This document shows, piece by piece, positions 16,301 through 23,980 of a DNA stretch of 64,000 bases. A program made the translations under genes and the position numbers. The stretch spans positions 2,668,001 to 2,732,000 of the forward strand of contig NZ_CP097322.1 in the NCBI RefSeq assembly GCF_023515955.1, given 5' to 3'. This DNA is from Streptomyces sp. RerS4. Lineage in GTDB: Bacteria > Actinomycetota > Actinomycetes > Streptomycetales > Streptomycetaceae. Numbering within the stretch: the first letter of the stretch is position 1; each line of letters opens with the position of its first letter. Under the pieces are notes generated by a model. It did not search any database, was not told the origin of the DNA, and saw only the letters and a list, made by a program, of their open reading frames with translations.

Positions 16301-17254
16301 GTGATCGATTCCGGTACTTACCCGAGTGTCTTCAGCCCGGCCCGTGCGCTCGATCTCCGATGGCGTACCGCGAGGGAAACGGCGCGCCTGTGCTGGTCGG
16401 AGGCGCGCCCGTCGGTGCAGCTGGTGTTCTTACTGCGGTTCGCGGTGGGCGCGGTGTCGGCCGTGCACCTGCCGCAGGCTCCGGGGCGCACAGCGCTCGG
16501 CATGGCGGCCTGGTGGTGCGCCGTGGCCTGCGCGTACCTGCTCAACGGCGTGACGGACGTCCGGGAGGACCGGGCGAACGGCTCCCGGCGGCCGATCGCC
16601 CGGGGAGCCCTCCCGGTCCGCACCGCCGCGACGGTGACGGCCCTCCTGGCCGGCGCCGCGCTGGTGCTCGGGGGGCTGGCGGGGCGCGGGGTGCTCGGGT
16701 GGGTGGTGGGTTTCCTGCTGCTCGGCTGGGCGTACTCGGCGGCGCCGGTGCGGGCGAAGGATTCGAGCGTGCTCTGCGCGCTGGTGGTGTTCGGCCTGGG
16801 CGCCACGTCGTACGCGGCCGGCGTCTCGGCGGCCGGGTCCGGGTGGACGGTGACGGGCGCGGTGTTCGGCTGCGTGATGTCGGCCTGGATGGCCCTGGTC
16901 GGTTCCCTGGTCAAGGACTTGGGGGACGTCGGCGGGGACGCGGCCGGCGGACGGCGCACCGTGGCGGTCGTGCGCGGTGTGGCGGCGGCGCGGTCCCTGG
17001 CCGTGGCGGGCGCGGTGTTGGTCGGCGCGGCCGGTTCGGCGGCGGCCGCCTTGTGGGCGCCGCTCGCTCTCGCCGGCACGGTGCCGGTGACGGCCGGGGC
17101 GGTATGGGTCGTCGCCCGGGTGGTGCGAGATGCCCGGCGCGAGAGCGCCGAACGGCAGCAACGGCGCGCGGCCTACAAGGCGTTCATGGTCACGCAGTAC
17201 GCCGCGAATCTGATCGTGCTGGCCGCACTCGCCGCCGTGCACCCTGCCGGGTGA
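16301..17254 (+). CDS. UbiA-family prenyltransferase
   Basis: A 317-residue polytopic membrane protein. The first prenyl-diphosphate/Mg motif is N82-x3-D86-x3-D90 (NGVTDVRED), and the second DxxxD lies in KDLGDVGGD, so both catalytic Asp-rich motifs look intact. UbiA enzymes transfer or cyclise isoprenoid chains on aromatic, lipid or terpene substrates inside the membrane; the acceptor here cannot be read from sequence. It is divergent from dcsA and convergent with the LuxR gene. It could be an independent lipid or terpenoid enzyme, or a tailoring enzyme regulated together with the cycloserine-type operon through the shared intergenic region. Confidence 0.85.
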   Translation: MIDSGTYPSVFSPARALDLRWRTARETARLCWSEARPSVQLVFLLRFAVGAVSAVHLPQAPGRTALGMAAWWCAVACAYLLNGVTDVREDRANGSRRPIARGALPVRTAATVTALLAGAALVLGGLAGRGVLGWVVGFLLLGWAYSAAPVRAKDSSVLCALVVFGLGATSYAAGVSAAGSGWTVTGAVFGCVMSAWMALVGSLVKDLGDVGGDAAGGRRTVAVVRGVAAARSLAVAGAVLVGAAGSAAAALWAPLALAGTVPVTAGAVWVVARVVRDARRESAERQQRRAAYKAFMVTQYAANLIVLAALAAVHPAG

Positions 17255-17294
17255 GTTCCGATCCGGCCGGCGCCGGCGTACAACCGATGTGGCG

Positions 17295-18005
17295 TCAGCC
17301 CTTCTCGGGAAAGGCCTTGTTGAGGGCCTGCACCCGGGAACTCGCCCCGAGCTTGCGGTATGCGTTGTGCAAGTGGCGCTTGACGGTCGCCTCGCTGATC
17401 TCGAACCGGCGGCCTATCAGGCGGTTCGTCAGTCCCGCCCGCACCGCCTCCAGGATCTCCCGCTCCCGCAGCGTCAACAGGTCGAGGGCCTGCGCGTCGG
17501 CCGGCGTGTTCGCGGCGTCCGCGGGCGCCTCGGAGTCCCGCTCCCGCACCTCGGGCTTGGCCGGACGTTGGGCCTCCTCGTACCCCCGGATCCCCTGGTA
17601 GAGGCGGTTTCCCGTGGCGACCCGGAAAGCGGTGGTCATCGTCTGCACCGCCGCGAGCCGCTCCTCGGCCTCCACTTGGTCGGCCGCTTCCGCGATCGCG
17701 CCCTTCATGGCCTGCCAGAGCACCTCCGCCGCCCGCACCGACTCGGAAACCGGAACCTGCTGCACGGCGCGCTGGGCCCCGAGGAGCCGCGAGTACTCGC
17801 CGACGCCCGGGGGTTCCGCGTGGTCGCCGACGTCGAGGGCCTGAGCGCACTCGGCCACGATGTTCTGTGCCTGATAGCTGCACTGTCGCCAGATGTCCTC
17901 ACGGGACACGAGTTGACTGCCGATGCGCGTCAGCGCCGACCGGTACGCCTCGATGATCTCCGGTGTGGCAGCACGGAGCTGCCGAGCAGCCGTCTGACGA
18001 CTCAC
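17295..18005 (-). CDS. LuxR-family transcriptional regulator
   Basis: A 236-residue regulator. The C-terminal 65 residues are a LuxR/NarL HTH (LTLREREILEAVRAGLTNR, then ISEATVKRHLHNAYRKLG). The N-terminal about 150 residues are all-helical, without the Asp pocket of a receiver domain and without Walker motifs; they resemble RsbR-type helical sensor regions, though I cannot name the ligand. The GTG at 18005 has GGGGAG 6 nt upstream; longer in-frame extensions lack a site. It is convergent with the UbiA gene (40-bp gap). Position next to the divergent dcsA/ubiA pair makes it a candidate pathway regulator, but it could act elsewhere. Confidence 0.85.
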   Translation of the reverse strand: MSRQTAARQLRAATPEIIEAYRSALTRIGSQLVSREDIWRQCSYQAQNIVAECAQALDVGDHAEPPGVGEYSRLLGAQRAVQQVPVSESVRAAEVLWQAMKGAIAEAADQVEAEERLAAVQTMTTAFRVATGNRLYQGIRGYEEAQRPAKPEVRERDSEAPADAANTPADAQALDLLTLREREILEAVRAGLTNRLIGRRFEISEATVKRHLHNAYRKLGASSRVQALNKAFPEKG

Positions 18006-18332
18006 TGATGTCTCCCCTCCGGCCACGGAACCGCGCAGCCGCGGCTGACACGGGCGACGTTGCCCGTAATTGAGTGGGCAAGCTAGCACCCGATCGGTGG
18101 GCCGGAAAGGCAAGATCCAACAGGCGGGATGGGCACTAACGGAACGTGGTCGTGGCTGGCCAGGGCGCATTCCCGGCGTGCGGTGGGATGCGGCGCGCGG
18201 CTCGATCTCGGCTCGGCGTGTTCGGCGGTGCCGGCCGGGTGCCGCGTTCTCCCCGGAAAACGAGACGCGCCCGCTGCCGCCGCTGTGGCACGCTGACCCG
18301 TCGCCACAGCCGGACTCACGCAGGAGCCTTCG
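18006..18332. other. 327-bp divergent intergenic region with inverted repeat
   Basis: No supportable gene. It must hold the promoters of the LuxR and DinB genes. The clearest element is a perfect inverted repeat TTGCCC (18060-18065) and GGGCAA (18076-18081) with a 10-bp A/T-rich spacer, about 55 bp upstream of the LuxR start; spacing and symmetry suit a dimeric HTH protein, possibly autoregulation. Confidence 0.5.
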
Positions 18333-18959
18333 TTGACCACGCCATCCCGTCTGATTCCGCTGCTCGACCAATTCGACTTCGCTCGCCGGCGCCTCACGGA
18401 CCGTATGGCGGGGCCGGTCATGGACAGCGGCGACGGGGGCGATACCAAGGTCGGCCCGATGACCGACGAGGAGTACCTCTGGGAACCGGCGTCCGGTTGC
18501 TGGTCGGTACGCCGACGCGTCGACGGGCCGGGGCAGCGTGCGACGTTCCTCGCCGGCACCGGCGAGTGGGGGCGTGACGCCGCCTCCTATCCGCACCCCT
18601 GGCCGCCGCCCCTCACCACCATCGCCTGGCGCCTGTCCCACCTGAGCGAAATGCTGACCCTGCGCGCCGACCACACCGCCGGCGGACACGCACTGACCCG
18701 GGACGACTATCCGATCAGCGGGGACGCGGCGGGGGCGGTCGCGGCCTTCGACGCCGGCGCCGAGGCGTGGCGCAAGGCGCTCCTGAGCGTGGACGACGCC
18801 GCACTCGACACCGTGGGGTACTCCACCTACCCGCACGGCAGTGACCCGGAGGACCTGTTCCTCTCCATCGTGTGGTGGGTCAACCAGGAACTGCTGCACC
18901 ACGGCGCGGAGATCGCGCTGCTGCGCGACCTCTACCGCGCCCGCACCCCGTCGAACTGA
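18333..18959 (+). CDS. DinB-family protein
   Basis: A 208-residue protein with the four-helix DinB/YfiT fold: N-terminal LLDQFDFARRRLTDRM, a helix beginning TTIAWRLSHLSEMLTLR with the first conserved metal His, and C-terminal WWVNQELLHHGAEIALLRDLY with the HHxxE metal signature. Such proteins act as thiol-dependent transferases or hydrolases, or have unknown roles; no substrate can be deduced. The start is a TTG at 18333 with GGAG 6 nt upstream. It stands alone, divergent from the LuxR regulator and convergent with the phospholipase gene. Confidence 0.88.
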   Translation: MTTPSRLIPLLDQFDFARRRLTDRMAGPVMDSGDGGDTKVGPMTDEEYLWEPASGCWSVRRRVDGPGQRATFLAGTGEWGRDAASYPHPWPPPLTTIAWRLSHLSEMLTLRADHTAGGHALTRDDYPISGDAAGAVAAFDAGAEAWRKALLSVDDAALDTVGYSTYPHGSDPEDLFLSIVWWVNQELLHHGAEIALLRDLYRARTPSN

Positions 18960-19077
18960 CCTGCGGCGCGGGGGCGGGTTCGGCACGGTATGGAGGACGG
19001 CACGGAGCCGTCCCGCCCCACGGGGGCGTGGGCGGGACGGCGATCGGGGGTCGGTGGGCGTACGGCTACGGCGGCGG

Positions 19078-19548
19078 TCAGGCGGTGCGGGTGTCCTGGG
19101 GGGAGAGACCGAAGGCCTTGACCGCCTGGTAGTACGTCCAGGCCGTGCTGTCGCAGGAGGTCTTCTTGACGCCCGAGTACTGCGAGCAGACCCGCTTCAG
19201 GTCCGAGTAGAAGGAGTCGTCCAGCCGGGGCTTGTTGGCCGGGAACGTGCCGGCCGCCTTGTAGTTGCGGTAACCGAAGTCGTGGCGCGCGCAGGCCGTC
19301 TGGAAGGGGAACCCGAAGGGGTTGTCCGGGGACGAGCTGCAGTAGTCCGTCGACCAGTCGAAGCCGTACGCGGACCAGGAGCCCTGGTTGCCGCGCGCCG
19401 CGACCCAGGCGTTCTGGCTGGACGCGCTGGTCTGCGTCCAGCTGCTGAGGATCTGCGGCTTGTCGGCCGGGGCCGCCGAGGCGGGGGTGGCGAGGGTCAG
19501 CAGGCCCACGGCGGCGGAGGCGAGCAGGGGTGCGAGACGGCGACGCAT
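19078..19548 (-). CDS. Secreted phospholipase A2
   Basis: A 156-residue exported enzyme of the bacterial phospholipase A2 family, releasing a fatty acid from the sn-2 position of phospholipids. The ATG at 19548 is preceded by GGAGG at 7 nt. The signal peptide spans residues 1-25 (cleavage after TPASA). The catalytic motif is CARHDFGYRN, with the His89-Asp90 dyad; Cys residues (C70, C86 and two downstream) suit the two disulfides of the Streptomyces enzymes. Length matches the secreted Streptomyces PLA2 group. It stands as a single gene. Confidence 0.93.
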   Translation of the reverse strand: MRRRLAPLLASAAVGLLTLATPASAAPADKPQILSSWTQTSASSQNAWVAARGNQGSWSAYGFDWSTDYCSSSPDNPFGFPFQTACARHDFGYRNYKAAGTFPANKPRLDDSFYSDLKRVCSQYSGVKKTSCDSTAWTYYQAVKAFGLSPQDTRTA

Positions 19549-19800
19549 GACATTTCCTCCGGGACGGAGCGGCGGGCGGGCGGGCCGCCCGGCCAACTCC
19601 CGGTGCGGCGTCGGGACCACCCTCGGAGCACGCCATATCCCGGGCCCCTACCGGCCCTATAACGGCTGTACCGGTGCCCGCGTCGCGGCTCGGGCGCCGG
19701 GGCCCCTCTCAGGTATGAGGCCGAGTGCTACTTCCGGTAGAGCCGCATTCGATACCGAGGAGGGACGCGGCGAAAGTCCGGGACGCCGAGACTGGGAGGC

Positions 19801-20313
19801 ATGAACCGCCGTCCGCTCGTCATCGCCGCCGCCATCGTGGGAGTCCTGACCACCGCCGCCTTCGCCCTGCCCAACCTGCCGCCCAACCCCCTCACGAACC
19901 TGCTCTCCGACCGGTTCATGAAGGAGAAGGGCACGCGTTTCGCCTCCGCCTCCGACGCGCCCACGCGCGCCGACCAGGCGTTCGCGCTGCCCGGTTGGAT
20001 CCCGAAGGACGCCACCGACGTTCGCATACGGGCCCGCGCCACCGGCGGCGCCCGGCTGATCCGGTTCACCCTCGGCAAGACCCCGCTCGACGGGCCGCGG
20101 TGCGCGGCCACCGCACCGCGCAAGGCGGGCGGCCCGCATCTGGCCGCCCGTTGGTGGCCGGGCGACACCCGGGCCGAGGAGCGGCCCGAGTGCCGGGACG
20201 TCTACCAGTACCAGGTCGCGGTGCGCGGCAAGAGGGTCTACGCCTGGACGGACGGAACGCCGTCCCCGGGTGCGCGAATACCGGCCGCCGCCGCATCCGC
20301 GCCGCGCGGCTGA
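19801..20313 (+). CDS. Hypothetical exported or membrane-anchored protein
   Basis: A 170-residue protein starting with a signal peptide or anchor (RRPLVIAAAIVGVLTTAAFA). The mature part has a positively charged middle, a pair of cysteines (C101 and C131 approximately), and no recognisable domain. The ATG at 19801 follows GGGAGG with only one base between, which is tight for a ribosome site, so the start may be slightly off. Its last 76 bp overlap the 3' end of the convergent hydrolase gene. Function unknown. Confidence 0.7.
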   Translation: MNRRPLVIAAAIVGVLTTAAFALPNLPPNPLTNLLSDRFMKEKGTRFASASDAPTRADQAFALPGWIPKDATDVRIRARATGGARLIRFTLGKTPLDGPRCAATAPRKAGGPHLAARWWPGDTRAEERPECRDVYQYQVAVRGKRVYAWTDGTPSPGARIPAAAASAPRG

Positions 20314-21080
20314 TCCAGGAGCAGGGCGTCGGCCGTGGCGCGGGCGAAGCCCTCCGGGTTGTCGAGCATGATGTTGTGCCCGCAGTCCGGGACGGGGACC
20401 ACCGCGACTCCGGTGGCCTCCAGCGCCTCGGCTCCGTCGAGGGGTCCGTCGGCCTGCGGGTACAGGTAGCCGCGCGGGATCTCCAGTCCCAACAGCAGCT
20501 CCCGCATGGTGGGCGTCGTTCCGGCGGCCAGGTGCACGGCGCTGCGGTACAGCGCGGTGCGGCCGGCGAGGCGCATCGTCGACCACCAGTGGTCGCCGAC
20601 CCGGTCGCGTACCTCGGCCCAGCCACCGGCCAGGAACTCCTCCTCGGTGTAGGCGGCGAGGCCGCTGCTACCGGCGACGCGGGGGGTGGGGTCCTGGGGG
20701 TCCAGGTTGGCGTCGACCAGGACGAGGCGAGACACGAGGTGGGGGTGGCGGGCGGCCAGCACGATGGCCACGGCTCCGCCCATGCTGTGCCCGATCACCT
20801 CGGCGCCCTCGACGTGGGCGGCGGTCAGCGCGCGGGCCACGGCGTCGGCGTGCGCCTCCAGGGTGTAGGTGAAGTCTTCGGGGCGGTCACTGTGGCCGTG
20901 TCCGAGCAGGTCCACGAGGAGGGAGCGACGCCCGGCGAGCAACGGGTGGACGGCGGAGGCGGTGAAGTAGGCGGGCGAGGTGGCCCCCAGCCCGTGGAGA
21001 TACACGCGGGACGGCTGCACGCCGGGCAGCTCGATCCAGCGGATCCGGTCACCTCGCGGCGTCACGACGGCATTGTGCAT
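20238..21080 (-). CDS. Alpha/beta hydrolase
   Basis: A 280-residue alpha/beta-hydrolase-fold enzyme. The oxyanion HG motif is YLHGLGATS, the nucleophile elbow GHSMGGA (Ser about 98), followed by the acid (VDANLD region or later Asp) and the C-terminal His in VPDCGHNIMLDNPEGFA. The ATG at 21080 (MHNAVVTPRG) has GGGGGA about 9 nt upstream; longer in-frame sequence lacks a site. The family covers esterases, epoxide hydrolases and others, and the substrate is not evident. It overlaps the preceding convergent gene by 76 bp and is divergent from the phosphopantetheinyl transferase gene (84-bp gap). Confidence 0.87.
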   Translation of the reverse strand: MHNAVVTPRGDRIRWIELPGVQPSRVYLHGLGATSPAYFTASAVHPLLAGRRSLLVDLLGHGHSDRPEDFTYTLEAHADAVARALTAAHVEGAEVIGHSMGGAVAIVLAARHPHLVSRLVLVDANLDPQDPTPRVAGSSGLAAYTEEEFLAGGWAEVRDRVGDHWWSTMRLAGRTALYRSAVHLAAGTTPTMRELLLGLEIPRGYLYPQADGPLDGAEALEATGVAVVPVPDCGHNIMLDNPEGFARATADALLLDQPRGADAAAAGIRAPGDGVPSVQA

Positions 21081-21164
21081 GGTGTCTTGATCCCCCTTGG
21101 TGTGGTGTGGAGCATTCCTCGGTCGGGCGTGCGGGCCGCGAGGGGCCTCGTCTACGCTCGTCTG

Positions 21165-21878
21165 ATGATCGCTGACATGCGCGAACTCGACGCCGCCGCC
21201 CCGCGGATCGGTATCCGGCCGACGGCCGGTGCCGTGACCGTGTGGACGTTGGACACCACCCTGCGGCGGGTCGGCGGTCACGAGATCGACGGGGCCGAGG
21301 CGTTGCTCGACCCCGCCGAGCGGGAGCGGGCCGGGCGGCTGGTGCGGGAGGGCGACCGACGCAGGTACCTCGCCTCGCACCTGGCGTTGCGCGTGCTGCT
21401 GGGCGGCTACCTGGGGGTGGCGCCGCAGGAGGTGGAGCTGATCCGGGAGGACTGCCCGTGTTGTGGCGGCCCGCACGGCCGGCCCGCCGTGGGCGGGGTC
21501 GGGGCGAAGGCCGGGCTGCACTTCTCGCTGTCGCACAGCGACAACCGGGCGTACCTGGCGTTCGCCGTGGTGCCGGTGGGCGTGGACGTGGAGGGGGTGC
21601 CGAGCGCGGCGGCGGTGGCCGACGTGCTGGGCACCCTGCATCCGGCGGAGACGGCCGAGCTCACCGCCGTCCCGGCGGCGGAGCGGCCCGGCGCGCTGGC
21701 CCGGGTGTGGGCCCGTAAGGAGGCCTGCCTCAAGGCCACGGGCACGGGGCTGGCCCTCGGCGTGGCCGAGCCGTACGTCGGCGCGGCCACCACCCCCGCG
21801 TCCGTACCGGGCTGGACCCTGCACGACCTCCCGGCCCCCGACGGCTACGCCGCAGCCCTGGCCGTCCGCACCGGCTGA
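21165..21878 (+). CDS. 4'-phosphopantetheinyl transferase (Sfp type)
   Basis: A 237-residue Sfp-type transferase that moves phosphopantetheine from CoA onto carrier proteins of NRPS, PKS or related systems. Motifs: FSLSHSDNRAYLAF, the Mg-binding GVDVEGV, and WARKEACLKATGTGL. An N-terminal CPCCGGPHGRP cysteine block is also present. It starts at ATG 21165; TACGCT (21153-21158) lies 6 bp before it and there is no Shine-Dalgarno site, so a leaderless transcript is likely. No carrier-protein gene is present in the window, so it probably serves clusters elsewhere; the cycloserine-type pathway does not need it. Confidence 0.92.
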   Translation: MIADMRELDAAAPRIGIRPTAGAVTVWTLDTTLRRVGGHEIDGAEALLDPAERERAGRLVREGDRRRYLASHLALRVLLGGYLGVAPQEVELIREDCPCCGGPHGRPAVGGVGAKAGLHFSLSHSDNRAYLAFAVVPVGVDVEGVPSAAAVADVLGTLHPAETAELTAVPAAERPGALARVWARKEACLKATGTGLALGVAEPYVGAATTPASVPGWTLHDLPAPDGYAAALAVRTG

Positions 21879-21995
21879 GCCGGCCGGACGGCGTGGCGCC
21901 GCCCGGCCGGGGTGGCGCCGGGCCGGATTCGCCGCGTTCGTACGTCGTGTTCGATCCGGCATGTTCTCGTCCTCGCAGGATCTACGCTCGCCCGC

Positions 21996-22409
21996 ATGGA
22001 CATCCGCCCCGCCCGTACACCCGCCGAACTCCAGGCCGCCGAAGGGCTCTTCGACGGGCCCGCGCGCCCGGAGTGGTCCGCGCGCTTCCTCGGCTCCCCC
22101 GGGCACGTGATGCTGATCGCCTACGTGGACGGCGTGCCCGCCGGCATGGTGTCCGGCGTCGAGATGACCCACCCCGACAAGGGCACCGAGATGTGCCTCT
22201 ACGAGCTCTCCGTCGACGAGGGCCATCGGCGGCGCGGCATCGGCCGCGCTCTGACGCGGGCCCTGGTCGACGAGGCCAAGGCGCGCGGCTGCTACGGCAT
22301 GTGGGTGGGCGTCGACACCGACAACGAGCCCGCACTCGGCACGTACGACGCGGCCGGCGCCGAGGACGAGGGCCTGTTCGTCATGCGCGGCTGGAACCTC
22401 AACCCGTAG
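21996..22409 (+). CDS. GNAT-family N-acetyltransferase, AAC(3)-I-like
   Basis: A 137-residue GNAT protein. The acetyl-CoA loop is seen in VDEGHRRRGIGRAL, with MCLYELSV as the preceding strand and VGVDTDNEPALGTYDAAGA near the end, a pattern shared with aminoglycoside 3-N-acetyltransferase type I relatives. Many such chromosomal copies do not confer resistance, so substrate is open. The ATG at 21996 follows TACGCT (21983-21988) by 7 bp, again suggesting a leaderless promoter. Confidence 0.85.
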   Translation: MDIRPARTPAELQAAEGLFDGPARPEWSARFLGSPGHVMLIAYVDGVPAGMVSGVEMTHPDKGTEMCLYELSVDEGHRRRGIGRALTRALVDEAKARGCYGMWVGVDTDNEPALGTYDAAGAEDEGLFVMRGWNLNP

Positions 22410-22509
22410 ATCCGTGGCCCCCGGCCCCGCACCCCTTCGGCGGCGTGTCGTGGGGCCACTCGGCGCATCCTCCGCGCGCCACCCCGGGCGCTGACCCAGC
22501 ATCAGCCGC

Positions 22510-23772
22510 ATGACCCCACCGACAACACTGACCACACTGCTCCCGGCCGCCGTCCTCCTCGCGGCGGCCACCGTCATGCCCGCGCACCCCGCCCGAGCCG
22601 ACGCCGCCACCACCGCCCCCTACGTCGTCGTCCTCAAGAACGCCACCTCCCGCGCCCCCACCCGCGCCCTGGCCGCCGAGGCCGCGGACGCCGGGGACCA
22701 GGTCGGAGCGGTCTACGACGCCGCCCTCAGCGGCTTCGCCGTACGCACCACCGCGGCCCGCGCCGCCGTGCTCGCCGCCGACCCCCGGGTGGCGTCGGTG
22801 GAGCCGGACACCCGGTTCCGGATCTCCGACACCACCGTGACCCAGCGCCCCGCGCCCTGGGCGCTGGACCGGCTCGACCAGCGCAAGCTGCCGCTCGACG
22901 GCTCGTACGCGTACGGCTCGAAGGGCGAGGGCGTCACCGTCTACGTCATCGACACCGGCATCAACACGCTCCACCGGGAGTTCGGCGGTCGCGCCCGCTT
23001 CGGCTACAACGCGGTGTTCCTGCAGAGCAAGACCGACTGCAACGGCCACGGCACGCACGTCGCCGGAACCGTGGGCGGGGCGACGTACGGGGTCGCGAAG
23101 GGGGTGTCCCTCGTCGGGGTGAAGGTCGCCGACTGCCGGGGCGACGGCAGCCTGTCGGCCATCCTCAAGGGCATCGACTGGATGGTGAAGGACGTGGCGC
23201 GGGGCGCCCGCCGGCCCGGTGCCGGCCCCGTCGTCGCGAACATGAGCATGGGCGGTACCCGTAGCCGCGCCATGGACGCGGCGGTCGCGCGCGCCGTGGC
23301 CTCCGGGATCACCTTCACCGTGGCCGCCGGCAACGCGGGCAAGGACGCCTGCGTCGGATCTCCGTCGAACGTCCCGCAGGCCATCACCGTCGGCGCGACC
23401 GACTCCGCCGATCGCCACCCGGCCTTTTCCAACCACGGCCGCTGCGTGGACCTTTCGGCGCCGGGCGTGTCGGTGACCTCGGCCTGGAAGGGTTCCACCA
23501 CCGCCCTCGCGCGGGCCTCCGGCACCTCGATGGCCGCCCCGCACGTCGCCGGGGCCGCCGCGCTGGTCCTGGCCGCCGGCACGGCCCGTACGCCGGACCA
23601 GGTGGGCCGCGTCCTGCTCGGCGCCGCCCTCGCGAACCGGATCACCGGCCTCCCGGCGGGTACGCCGAACCGGCTCCTGCACCTCCCGGCGAAAACCCCG
23701 CCGACGCCGACACCGACACCGACGCCCACGCCGACTCCGACTCCGACTCCGACACCCACGCCGATGCCCTGA
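22510..23772 (+). CDS. Secreted subtilisin-like serine protease (S8, proteinase K type)
   Basis: A 420-residue exported protease. There is a signal peptide (about residues 1-31), an inhibitor_I9-type propeptide ([10 protein letters not shown] through [11 protein letters not shown]), then the catalytic domain with Asp in VYVIDTGIN, His in [10 protein letters not shown], oxyanion Asn in [11 protein letters not shown] and Ser in [12 protein letters not shown]. After the catalytic domain the protein ends in a tail of about eleven Thr-Pro repeats. In relatives such linkers lead to a binding domain; here the stop follows at once, so the tail may be a cell-wall or extension spacer or the remnant of a lost domain. 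A strong hairpin follows the gene. Confidence 0.93.
   Translation: MTPPTTLTTLLPAAVLLAAATVMPAHPARADAATTAPYVVVLKNATSRAPTRALAAEAADAGDQVGAVYDAALSGFAVRTTAARAAVLAADPRVASVEPDTRFRISDTTVTQRPAPWALDRLDQRKLPLDGSYAYGSKGEGVTVYVIDTGINTLHREFGGRARFGYNAVFLQSKTDCNGHGTHVAGTVGGATYGVAKGVSLVGVKVADCRGDGSLSAILKGIDWMVKDVARGARRPGAGPVVANMSMGGTRSRAMDAAVARAVASGITFTVAAGNAGKDACVGSPSNVPQAITVGATDSADRHPAFSNHGRCVDLSAPGVSVTSAWKGSTTALARASGTSMAAPHVAGAAALVLAAGTARTPDQVGRVLLGAALANRITGLPAGTPNRLLHLPAKTPPTPTPTPTPTPTPTPTPTPTPMP
23697..23769 (+). repeat. Thr-Pro codon repeat at the protease C-terminus
   Basis: Repeating CCGAC(A/G/T)/CCCACG hexamers encode about eleven Thr-Pro units. Codon third positions vary, so the repeat is kept at protein level more than at DNA level. 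It is coding sequence, not a CRISPR or intergenic repeat. Confidence 0.85.
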
Positions 23773-23807
23773 ACCCACCGCACCACCTCACCGACCAGTC
23801 GGTATCC

Positions 23808-23840
23808 GATGTCCCATCAGACCGGTTCTGATGGGACATC
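23808..23840. terminator. Hairpin terminator downstream of the S8 protease
   Basis: A perfect 14-bp inverted repeat (GATGTCCCATCAGA at 23808-23821, TCTGATGGGACATC at 23827-23840) with a 5-nt loop, 36 bp after the stop. There is no T tract, as usual for Streptomyces terminators. Confidence 0.75.
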
Positions 23841-23870
23841 AATGTGTGTGCGCTTCCGACGAAAGCAAGC

Positions 23871-23902
23871 CATTGACTTCTTCTCACGGCGACGCGTCAA
23901 TG
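23871..23902. promoter_or_regulatory. Inverted repeat with TTGACT, upstream of the WxL-like gene
   Basis: CATTGAC (23871-23877) and GTCAATG (23896-23902) form a perfect 7-bp inverted repeat around an 18-bp spacer. The left arm contains TTGACT, a good -35 hexamer; the right arm lies where a -10 would fall but matches it poorly. A promoter that overlaps a regulator site is possible. Confidence 0.35.
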
Positions 23903-23980
23903 ACGGCCATCCGCACCGGCTCGGCCTCCCCGCACAGCGGGTGGGGGGAGGGGTTCGTCTGACGAAGGAGTCGCGACCCA

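Noticed and set aside
21165..21878. Phosphopantetheinyl transferase as part of the cycloserine-type cluster
   Set aside because: The pathway uses no carrier protein and several unrelated genes lie between.
23697..23769. CRISPR-like or intergenic tandem repeat
   Set aside because: The repeat is in frame within the protease gene and encodes Thr-Pro units; there are no unique spacers.
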